From positions 1 through 32,354 of the IMG/VR virus record IMGVR_UViG_3300009506_003031: 32,354 bases of DNA. The stretch is one strand, 5' to 3'. This stretch comes from a virus. Positions 6,467 to 13,133 of the stretch are shown here, piece after piece. The notes beneath the pieces are model-generated. The model was not told where the DNA came from. It did not search any database and worked only from the letters and a program-made list of their open reading frames with translations. Made by a program: the position numbers and the translations under genes. Numbering within the stretch: the first letter of the stretch is position 1; each line of letters starts with the position of its first letter.

Positions 6467-6562
6467 ACTTGTGGCTGTCCAGTCATCTGAGGTGAGTGGA
6501 TCATCTTTGACTCTTTATAACTATCGGATTAAAAACTGGCGAAAGTGTCCGAGGCCACAAGT
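6467..6562 (+). ncRNA. candidate structured RNA (three-way junction) after the SSB gene
   Basis: A perfect 9-bp inverted repeat closes the element: ACTTGTGGC (6467-6475) and GCCACAAGT (6554-6562). Inside it lie two further helices, AGTCA/TGACT (6481-6485/6508-6512) and TCGGA/TCCGA (6524-6528/6548-6552), giving a three-way junction with one unpaired base between P3 and P1. There is no T-arm or anticodon arm, so it is not a tRNA. It could be a 3' UTR stabiliser, a regulatory element or a new RNA. Pairing seen by eye only; not tested by folding. Confidence 0.4.
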
Positions 6563-6617
6563 TAAAGCTTATGCCTCCGAAGATCTCTAAGTCGAATTGT
6601 TCGACAAAAAGAAGTAG

Positions 6618-6740
6618 CTGTTCTTCAGCTCAGATGGCGTTTCTTTTTCCACAACTAGAGACTTTCAGCAAGTGCTGGATAGGAGGCATCAGGATTATGG
6701 GCCTGCTAAAGCAACGGAAAGCGTTAGTTTTGGGGAATGA
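6618..6740 (+). pseudogene. possible remnant of a coding sequence
   Basis: In the gap 6465-6750 a stop-bounded frame (after TAG 6615, ending TGA 6738-6740) reads DFQQVLDRRHQDYGPAKATE near its end. The RR-HQDYGP part resembles the start of some phage proteins of unknown function. There is no good start codon, and two earlier stops (TAA 6588, TAG 6615) interrupt the same frame, which is also the SSB frame. It may be a decayed gene or chance. The remainder of this gap holds no convincing gene. Confidence 0.25.
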
Positions 6741-6750
6741 AAGGAGGAAT

Positions 6751-6993
6751 ATGGAACCGAGATATTACAGAGTTTGGTTTGAACAAATAAATCAAGATTA
6801 TATTGATGTTATAGCTAAAACCCCTGTTGAAGCGATCAGAAAAGCAAAGTATGAATGGCTTTCAGCTTGCGCTATTCCGCATGTTTTAGATATTAAGGAA
6901 ATCGGCCCACGCATAGAGCCGCCAGGAGAAGAAGTAAAACCCGAAGGTATAGGTGGAATGTGGATTGAGCCGCCGGAGGAGGAGGAAGGATGA
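6751..6993 (+). CDS. small phage protein with Pro/Glu-rich tail, function unknown
   Basis: 80 residues from ATG 6751, preferred over the upstream ATG at 6571 because AAGGAGG (6741-6747) is ideally placed. The first ~50 residues form a small alpha/beta unit (YYRVWFEQINQDYIDVIAKT, then PVEAIRKAKYEW) reminiscent of short phage proteins that adopt a compact fold. The tail has two similar segments, RIEPPGEE and WIEPPEEEEG. Codon use here and in the next gene is more GC-rich than in the neighbours. It overlaps the next gene by 4 nt. Confidence 0.75.
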   Translation: MEPRYYRVWFEQINQDYIDVIAKTPVEAIRKAKYEWLSACAIPHVLDIKEIGPRIEPPGEEVKPEGIGGMWIEPPEEEEG

Positions 6994-7298
6994 GTGAATG
7001 TTATATATGCGGAAGTGATCTTGACTTCGAGGAATACTGCACTGGAAACAGAGCACATGATAAGATCCGAGAACTGGGAGCCGATATTGAAAGACGAAAG
7101 GATGATTACCGTATCCAAGTCAATGAGATAGTGCGGCTACAAGACCTCAACACCCGCTACAAAGCCGCGTTGGAGAAGATAAAATCAAACGAACTGACGC
7201 AACCATCTGAAATAGGACCACTGCATAGCGCGGGGATATCTTTGGGATTACAAATTCAGGCCGACATCGCCCAAGAAGCCCTGAAGGAAACGAAATGA
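6990..7298 (+). CDS. small protein with N-terminal CxxC and coiled coil
   Basis: 102 residues, ATG overlapping the previous stop. It starts SECYICGSDLDFEEYC, a CxxC pair plus a further Cys that could bind zinc. A long charged helix follows (DKIRELGADIERRKDDYRIQ and VRLQDLNTRYKAALEKI), typical of a coiled coil. The third part is neutral. Similar short phage proteins combine a zinc knuckle with a leucine-rich coiled coil, but no function is known to me. Codon use is GC-richer than in the replication genes. Confidence 0.75.
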   Translation: MSECYICGSDLDFEEYCTGNRAHDKIRELGADIERRKDDYRIQVNEIVRLQDLNTRYKAALEKIKSNELTQPSEIGPLHSAGISLGLQIQADIAQEALKETK

Positions 7299-7516
7299 CT
7301 ACCTACAAAGACGGAATCTACCTAGTCAAACGCAAAAGCAGCATATACAAGCATACTCTGCAACGTCACGAAGGAGTATGGTACTACTTCTGGCACAAAG
7401 ATGGAAAGCCAATGATGAAAGTTTACACAGATGAAAACGTCACTACATCATTCAACATAATAAAGAAGATCGACATAGAGGAGACAGAGGATGATAGTCC
7501 TAATACTAGGAATTGA
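7295..7516 (+). CDS. small aromatic-rich protein, function unknown
   Basis: 73 residues, overlapping the previous gene by 4 nt (ATGA) and the next by 26 nt. Basic and aromatic (GIYLVKRKSSIYKHTLQRHE, then VWYYFWHKDGKPMMKVY), likely a small beta protein, followed by an acidic tail. Its last codons contain the SD (AGAGGAG, 7477-7483) for the sulfoquinovose synthase-like gene. No family is recognised. Confidence 0.7.
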   Translation: MTTYKDGIYLVKRKSSIYKHTLQRHEGVWYYFWHKDGKPMMKVYTDENVTTSFNIIKKIDIEETEDDSPNTRN

Positions 7517-8654
7517 CGGCTACATAGGCCACTCACTAACATCACACTTACTCAAACGAGGGCATCAAGTAGTTGGCATAGATGACCTCTCACGTAGGCA
7601 AAGAGTAAGCATTATTGGATCTGATTCACTAACTACTCTTGATTCATTCGAGAAAAGGGGTGAATGGTTTAGGTTTCATTATGAAAAGTTCCTCGAATCA
7701 CGCAGATTAGACGTTAGATTCTACGGAGACTTAAGGCACATACTTCATGTATTTCGCCCAGATACGATAGTTCACTTAGCCGAGATCCCTTCTGCGCCTT
7801 GGTCAATGCAGAACTTTGATAGATCAATGGAAACTCAGGAAGTAAATACATTAGGAACTTTATCATTACTTTGGGCAATGAAGGCTGAGTGTCCTGAAGC
7901 GCATTTGGTTAAGCTTGGAACTATGGGTGAGTATGGAACGCCTCATTGTGATTTGCCTGAAGGGAGAATTCCTGATCAGTGTAGTAAATATGAAGATGTT
8001 TATGGAAAGTCTGATTGCCCAATGGGAGGTCTCCTCTTCCCACGCACTCCAGGTTCCTTCTATCACGCTTCCAAAGTTCACGACACTTACAACATCAACT
8101 TCGCCTGTCGCATCTGGGGCTTTCGCTCAACCGACATTATGCAGGGAGTAGTATATGGACTTAACGATCCGCAAGAACAAACGACCCGTTTTGATTATGA
8201 CGAATGTTGGGGAACAGTTATTAATAGATTTGCTGTGCAAGCAATTGCTGGCATCCCTCTTACAATCTATGGAGTCGGGGGACAAACTAGAGGTTATCTT
8301 CCATTACAAGATTCACTCCAGTGTTTAACACTAGCGATCGAGAATCCACCTGAGAATGGACAATACCGTACATTTAATCAGTTCGAAAAAATTTACTCGG
8401 TCAATTCACTAGCTGACTTAATCAAGGAAGCAGCTTTGAATCACGGCATCAAAGTAGAATTTAATCACCTAATCAATCCACGAATTGAAGCAGAAGTTCA
8501 TTACTACAACCCAACCTGCGAACATCTTTATAACTTAGGATTTAAACCAATTAATAACGACCTTGATGAAGTAACTAAGTTAATTGATAGACTAATTCCT
8601 TTCAAATCTTTCATAAAGAAAGAGGTGATACAGCCAAAGACTAATTGGAGATAA
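7491..8654 (+). CDS. UDP-sulfoquinovose synthase-like NAD-dependent dehydratase
   Basis: 387 residues of the extended short-chain dehydrogenase superfamily, closest by eye to SQD1/SqdB, which makes UDP-sulfoquinovose from UDP-glucose and sulfite. Seen in order: GIDGYIG NAD-binding loop (Gly7/10/13), acidic Asp31-Asp32, SAPWSM (101-106; SQD1 has SAPYSM), VKLGTMGEYGTP (140-151) with the catalytic-type Thr144, GSFYHASKVHD with Tyr191 and Lys195 (YxxxK), RSTDIMQGVVYG (212-223) and GVGGQTRGYL (261-270). These are signature stretches of the SqdB family, not of generic epimerases. Known SQD1 catalytic Thr, Tyr and Lys are all present. No glycosyltransferase partner lies in the window, so the product's use (host lipid, surface glycan or virion sugar) is open. 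Confidence 0.85.
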   Translation: MIVLILGIDGYIGHSLTSHLLKRGHQVVGIDDLSRRQRVSIIGSDSLTTLDSFEKRGEWFRFHYEKFLESRRLDVRFYGDLRHILHVFRPDTIVHLAEIPSAPWSMQNFDRSMETQEVNTLGTLSLLWAMKAECPEAHLVKLGTMGEYGTPHCDLPEGRIPDQCSKYEDVYGKSDCPMGGLLFPRTPGSFYHASKVHDTYNINFACRIWGFRSTDIMQGVVYGLNDPQEQTTRFDYDECWGTVINRFAVQAIAGIPLTIYGVGGQTRGYLPLQDSLQCLTLAIENPPENGQYRTFNQFEKIYSVNSLADLIKEAALNHGIKVEFNHLINPRIEAEVHYYNPTCEHLYNLGFKPINNDLDEVTKLIDRLIPFKSFIKKEVIQPKTNWR

Positions 8655-8655
8655 A

Positions 8656-8910
8656 ATGAGAACAGCAACCAAACCAAGATTTATTTTCGAAATAACAGAA
8701 GAACAATACAAAAGGGCAGCTAAGTGTCTTTCTCAGTATGGAATAAGAGTAGCTATTTTTAGGACGATACTAGATGACGTACTAGATCTAGTTGAGAACT
8801 ATGGAGGAGTAGCTATTGGCGCAATGATAGGTGATAATGCTAGACCAAAGGATGTAGTTCCCTCACTTAAACGTGCTCAAAGACTCGGAGAAATAGATGT
8901 CGAACCTTGA
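8656..8910 (+). CDS. small conserved-looking phage protein, function unknown
   Basis: 84 residues, starting one base after the stop of the dehydratase gene, with an SD (TTGGAGA) inside that gene's end. It begins PRFIFEITEEQYKRAAKCLS, then has IRVAIFRTILDDVLDLVENY and GGVAIGAMIGDNARPKD. The pattern, a short strand followed by two helices, is one I associate with small phage proteins located next to DNA polymerase genes, of unknown role. The Gly-rich middle could be a turn rather than a nucleotide site. Confidence 0.75.
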   Translation: MRTATKPRFIFEITEEQYKRAAKCLSQYGIRVAIFRTILDDVLDLVENYGGVAIGAMIGDNARPKDVVPSLKRAQRLGEIDVEP

Positions 8911-9109
8911 TAGCCTAAACCATCCTTCAATACTTGACTTAGAATTTCCTGAAGCATTAGAACTGATTACTAAGATCAGAGCAAACAGAAGAGTGCCTCA
9001 GAAACCTCCAAAGGAAAAGAAGTATAGGTTTAAAATGAAAGGTTTGCCAGATATAACTGAGAAAGATGCAGTTGAGTTGCTTGAACTTTTGACAGGGAAG
9101 ACTAAATGA
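8897..9109 (+). CDS. small phage protein, function unknown
   Basis: 70 residues, overlapping the preceding gene by 14 nt and the polymerase gene by 4 nt. The N-terminal half (SILDLEFPEALELITKIRAN) is helical. A basic Lys/Pro stretch (PQKPPKEKKYRFKM) follows, then an acidic C-terminal helix (DAVELLELLTGK). It may be a small adaptor co-translated with the polymerase; that rests on position only. Confidence 0.7.
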   Translation: MSNLDSLNHPSILDLEFPEALELITKIRANRRVPQKPPKEKKYRFKMKGLPDITEKDAVELLELLTGKTK

Positions 9110-11628
9110 AAAGGACGTTTGTACCACCATCAGGAAATCCAGATGCAAAGTTAGCAATCTGCGGTGAACAACCTGGACTACAGGAAATCCGTCACATCCC
9201 ACCAACACCATTCGTAGGTCCAGCTGGTAGAGGTCTCGATGAATGTCTCCTTATGACTAAGATCTTTCGCAGAGAACTTTACCTAACCAACGTCATTAAA
9301 GACATGGACATGCCGTTAGCAAAGTACATCAACTTAAACTCCAAAGGTAAATACCTAATATCCGACGAAGGTTACACTTACATAAAGGAACTAGGAGATG
9401 AACTTAAAAAGCTTAACATTAATTGTATTGTTGCTCTTGGCAATATTGCTCTACTCGCTCTTACAAACCGTGTCGGCATTACTAAATGGCGTGGGTCAGT
9501 TCTTGAGTCAACTATAGTACCTGGACTTAAGGTAGTACCAACATTTCACCCTGCAACATTCATTCCACCTAAGTTTAACTTCCTAAATAAACCATTAATT
9601 TGTGAAGACCTATTGAGGGCTAAACATGAGTCAGAAAACAAAGGCTTACATAGAATTCCCCGTAACGTTATGGTTAGACCAAGGTTCAATGACTGTGTAT
9701 CTGCACTTAGAAACGCCTATGATAAAGGAGTCAGAGGCGAGGTCATTGGAGTCGATATTGAAGTCATCAACCGCGAAGTTGACTGCTTCTCCGTCAGCTG
9801 GTCTCCAACTGAGGCATTAAGTATTCCACTTAGAGATTCCAAAGGAGACTACTTCACTCCAGACCAAGAGTTAGAAATAATACAGCTGTTAGCATCAATC
9901 ATCGAAGACGAAAGGATAACAAAAATTGGAGCTAACTTTATTTTTGACCTACAGTTTCTCTATAATAGGTATGGCATTCGTCCTCGTGGAGTACTTCATT
10001 GTACTCAGATTGCCCAGAAAATATCCTACCCTGACTATCCTGCTGGTTTGGATTTCGTTACTACTATGCACACAGATATACCTTATTATAAAGCTGATGG
10101 AAAACAATGGATGAAGATGGGAATGGGGACTTGGGAAGAGTGGTGGAATTATAACGGAATGGATGCAATAGTTCCAGTAGATGCTTTTCCTAAACAATTC
10201 TCTGTGCTTGAGAAACAAGGTAACACAGAGACTTATGAAAGACAAAGATTATTAATAGAACCCTTAATCTATATGTCTGAACGTGGAATAAAAATTGACG
10301 TTGAAGGAATGGAGAAATATAAAAAAGAACAACAATCAACTCTTGATGACCTTGCTTGGAAACTAAACCAAGAAGTTGGACATGAAATAAACTACAACTC
10401 ACCTAAGCAACTAGCAGATTATTTCTACAAAACCTGCGGCATTAGACCATATAAGAAGAAAAACGCAAACAATGATTTCGTAGATACAACTGACGTAGAT
10501 GCACTTAAACGAATCTTTCGTAGAGATTGTGAAGGGTCTCAAGCAGCACGTTTAATGCTAGACATTCGCTCACTCTCTAAACGCATTTCAACATACCTAA
10601 ACACAGGAAAGGTAGACAACGATGGAAGGTATAGAAGTAGTTATAAACCAGTTGGAACTGACACCGGAAGGCTTAGCAGTGGTGAGACTATCTTTGGCAC
10701 TGGAGGTAATCAACAAAACTGGCCGCACGATCTGCTTAAGTTCTTCAGATTTGACGAAGGATATATCGGATACTCTTTCGACATTAGTCAAGGAGAAAAT
10801 AGAATCGTTGCGTATGTCGGGGGAATTATATCGCAGATCGAAGCTTTCGAACGTGGGATCGACTTGCACAAGATGACAGCATCCATAATCTTCAACAAAC
10901 CTTACGACTTAATATCCTCAGTAGATGGTTCATCAACCCTTGGTGATGGTAGACAAAGTGAACGCTACTGGGGAAAGAAAGGAAATCATGCTATCAACTA
11001 CGACGTTAGTTATAAAACCTTCGCACTCAAGAATGAATTACCTGAAGCCGAGGCAAAGAACATACTTGATAAGATCCACAGGGGCTATCCACAGATACGT
11101 GGAGGCTATCATGTTACCGTTCAAAATATGCTTAAGCATAATCGTGTTGTTACCAATTTGTTTGGTAGGAGTCGCACTTTTCTCGGTCCTGTTGTACCTT
11201 CGGGTAATAGTGTACCTCGTGCAGCTTGTGACGCAACCTATCGTGCGGCGTATGCACATCTTCCTCAAAGCACTATTGCAGACAAAATCAACGAACAAGG
11301 AATAGAATTTATTTATTACAATCAGGATATGTTTGGAGAAATAGAACTCCTAACACAAATCCATGACTCAATAGTGTTCCAAATTCCACTTTCACTAGAC
11401 TGGCATCGACATGCTTGGATGTTGTCTATGATTAAAAGTTCACTTGAAACTCCGCTAAGTTGGCATGATACTGATATTGAAACTCCAGTAGATCTTTCTA
11501 TGGGATTTAATATGTGCAAAGAGGAAATGATTGAAATGAAGAGTAAAGAAATTCCTGACAATGTTGATGAATTAGCAAGCAGACTGAAGGAGGCATACAA
11601 TGAGCTACAGACTAAAGAAGGTAGATGA
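9106..11628 (+). CDS. family A DNA polymerase with N-terminal uracil-DNA glycosylase-like domain
   Basis: 840 residues. Residues ~12-180 match family 4/5-type uracil-DNA glycosylase (UDG): ICGEQPG (18-24), PFVGPAG (35-41), YLTNVIK (59-65) and PTFHPA (145-150). The Cys motif of iron-sulfur UDGs is not seen at the N-terminus. A 3'-5' exonuclease follows: Asp217/Glu219 in VDIEV, Asn277 to Asp281, and Tyr349 to Asp353. The polymerase motifs are A (SFDISQGENR, Asp559), B (GKKGNHAINYD, Lys625 to Tyr632, with Asp where many have Gly) and C (QIHDSI, Asp754). It is likely the phage replicative polymerase. UDG-like domains fused to phage Pol A occur, for example, as I recall, in Bacillus phage SPO1. 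Confidence 0.93.
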   Translation: MKRTFVPPSGNPDAKLAICGEQPGLQEIRHIPPTPFVGPAGRGLDECLLMTKIFRRELYLTNVIKDMDMPLAKYINLNSKGKYLISDEGYTYIKELGDELKKLNINCIVALGNIALLALTNRVGITKWRGSVLESTIVPGLKVVPTFHPATFIPPKFNFLNKPLICEDLLRAKHESENKGLHRIPRNVMVRPRFNDCVSALRNAYDKGVRGEVIGVDIEVINREVDCFSVSWSPTEALSIPLRDSKGDYFTPDQELEIIQLLASIIEDERITKIGANFIFDLQFLYNRYGIRPRGVLHCTQIAQKISYPDYPAGLDFVTTMHTDIPYYKADGKQWMKMGMGTWEEWWNYNGMDAIVPVDAFPKQFSVLEKQGNTETYERQRLLIEPLIYMSERGIKIDVEGMEKYKKEQQSTLDDLAWKLNQEVGHEINYNSPKQLADYFYKTCGIRPYKKKNANNDFVDTTDVDALKRIFRRDCEGSQAARLMLDIRSLSKRISTYLNTGKVDNDGRYRSSYKPVGTDTGRLSSGETIFGTGGNQQNWPHDLLKFFRFDEGYIGYSFDISQGENRIVAYVGGIISQIEAFERGIDLHKMTASIIFNKPYDLISSVDGSSTLGDGRQSERYWGKKGNHAINYDVSYKTFALKNELPEAEAKNILDKIHRGYPQIRGGYHVTVQNMLKHNRVVTNLFGRSRTFLGPVVPSGNSVPRAACDATYRAAYAHLPQSTIADKINEQGIEFIYYNQDMFGEIELLTQIHDSIVFQIPLSLDWHRHAWMLSMIKSSLETPLSWHDTDIETPVDLSMGFNMCKEEMIEMKSKEIPDNVDELASRLKEAYNELQTKEGR

Positions 11629-11944
11629 GAATATATATGAAGATCAACTTGGAGTCAACTACGAATCTCCAACTGAATGGTTGTGGATAGGAATAATGGG
11701 AGGATGTGGATGCGGAGATGCTAAAGACTTAGCAGACAAAGCATTAGATGTGCTTAGATATTTCGCTACTCCACACAGCCAAAGACTTCTTAGTATTTAT
11801 GACACTCCATCTAAAGAAGTAATAGCTCATTGGATGTCTAGTCTTGATATGATAGAGCATGGAACAGGAATTGGTGGAGGTTGGCTAACTCCAAAAGGAA
11901 ATGAGATACTAGAAGAAATCGAAAGAGAGTTAGTCAATGACTGA
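11600..11944 (+). CDS. small phage protein with GGCGCGD motif, function unknown
   Basis: 114 residues, overlapping the polymerase by 29 nt with GGAGG (11588-11592) as SD. A central WLWIGIMGGCGCGDAKDLAD is unusual: a hydrophobic stretch running into Gly/Cys residues. It is followed by helices (KALDVLRYFATP, SKEVIAHWMSSLDMIEHGTG) and a C-terminal acidic helix. The Cys pair could bind a metal, but no complete site is visible. Position between the polymerase and the helicase-like ATPase argues for a replication accessory role; no family is assigned. Confidence 0.75.
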   Translation: MSYRLKKVDENIYEDQLGVNYESPTEWLWIGIMGGCGCGDAKDLADKALDVLRYFATPHSQRLLSIYDTPSKEVIAHWMSSLDMIEHGTGIGGGWLTPKGNEILEEIERELVND

Positions 11945-13133
11945 TACTGAACGCAAACTACCTAATTGGATAGATGCGTTCATGCAGTTGACCGAGAATT
12001 CAGAGCCACCAATGCTGTTCCGCAAATGGTCTGCTATCTCTGCTATTGCATCTGCGCTACAAAGAAAGTGCAAAGTTGAACTAGGAATTTCACTAACCAT
12101 CTATCCGAACTTTTACATAGTCCTAGTCGGTCCATCTGCAACTGGTAAGAACACCGCAATGGATTACGTTGCAGACATTATTAAAGAAATCCCATCAATT
12201 CATATTTCCTCAGAAGCAACTTCACTTCAAGCATTAATTAGAAGGATGAAGAACACAAGTCATACTGGAATAGATGTAGAGACAGGAGAGCAACATTATC
12301 ATTCATCATTAACAATCTTTAGCAGGGAGTTCACAGTATTCCTCGGCTACCACAATCGAGAACTAATCTCAGCTCTTTGTGACTGGTACGACTGCCGTGA
12401 AAAGTGGAGCTATGACACAATTAAAAGAGATCGTGAAGAGATTACTGGCGTATGGGTTAATCTACTCGCAGGTACTACACCTGATAGCATACAATCTTCG
12501 TTACCAATCGAAGCAATCGGAGGCGGACTTACATCTCGAATTATCTTTGTTAACGAAAGCAGAAGAAACAAGTTGGTTATCTTTCCGTCAAAAACAAAGC
12601 ATGAAGTGGAGCTTCAAAAATGGCTTATTAGTGACTTGGAGAAAGTTACACTAATGTCAGGCTCGTTTAGGTTTACAGAAAATGCTATGAAGTTCTATGC
12701 AGATTGGTGTTATGATGCAGATAGAAACCCACCATTTCAAAATCGCAAGTTTGATGGTTACTGCGGACGTAGACGAAGACATCTAAACTCTCTTGCAATG
12801 ATCCATAGTGCGGCTAAGTCTAATTCAATGGTAATAACCGAAGAAGACTTTGCCGAAGCAGCACAATCATTAAGTGAAGTTGAGATTAAAATGGGGACTG
12901 TGTTTCATGGCATTGGAAGGTCTGACATTAGTAGCCTTATCAACGACGCAGTTGCTTTCTTCACCAATTCCTCTACTCCAGACATTCCTTTGTTTCAATT
13001 TGCTAGACGTTTCGAAGGTGACATGGATAAGTTTGTAATGGATAGGGTTCTTACTACGCTTGAGTCAATGAATTATATAAAGATTATTAGGAAACCTGGG
13101 ACAGAATCTATCATCCACATAAATCCTACTTAA
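11937..13133 (+). CDS. DUF3987-like ATPase/helicase of the replication module
   Basis: 398 residues. Features of DUF3987-type proteins: an N-terminal WSAISAIASALQRK helix, a Walker A-like GPSATGKN (65-72) with Lys71 but Asn in place of the usual Thr/Ser, a Walker B-like strand LTIFSREFTVFLG (125-137), NLLAGTTPDSIQSSLP, and GGGLTSRIIFV with a candidate Arg finger. The C-terminal ~100 residues form a winged-helix-like tail (FAEAAQSLSEVEIKMG). Such proteins occur with phage polymerases and are thought to act as helicases or primase partners. It overlaps the upstream gene by 8 nt and converges with the structural operon. Confidence 0.75.
   Translation: MTDTERKLPNWIDAFMQLTENSEPPMLFRKWSAISAIASALQRKCKVELGISLTIYPNFYIVLVGPSATGKNTAMDYVADIIKEIPSIHISSEATSLQALIRRMKNTSHTGIDVETGEQHYHSSLTIFSREFTVFLGYHNRELISALCDWYDCREKWSYDTIKRDREEITGVWVNLLAGTTPDSIQSSLPIEAIGGGLTSRIIFVNESRRNKLVIFPSKTKHEVELQKWLISDLEKVTLMSGSFRFTENAMKFYADWCYDADRNPPFQNRKFDGYCGRRRRHLNSLAMIHSAAKSNSMVITEEDFAEAAQSLSEVEIKMGTVFHGIGRSDISSLINDAVAFFTNSSTPDIPLFQFARRFEGDMDKFVMDRVLTTLESMNYIKIIRKPGTESIIHINPT

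Noticed and set aside
6507-6535. promoter TTGACT with TAAAAA at 17 nt
   Set aside because: It lies inside the possible RNA helices, and the elements are common in AT-rich DNA; position alone does not support it.
6465-6562. tRNA gene
   Set aside because: An acceptor-like stem exists, but there is no T-arm (5 bp plus 7-nt loop) before the 3' arm and no anticodon arm.
6588-6617. amber (TAG) recoding of the genetic code
   Set aside because: The RecA-fold ATPase and other well-supported genes end at TAG, so TAG is a normal stop here.
6571-6750. N-terminal extension of the 80-residue gene from ATG 6571
   Set aside because: The ATG at 6751 has an ideal AAGGAGG SD, and the extension is low-quality Ser/Cys-rich sequence without an SD.
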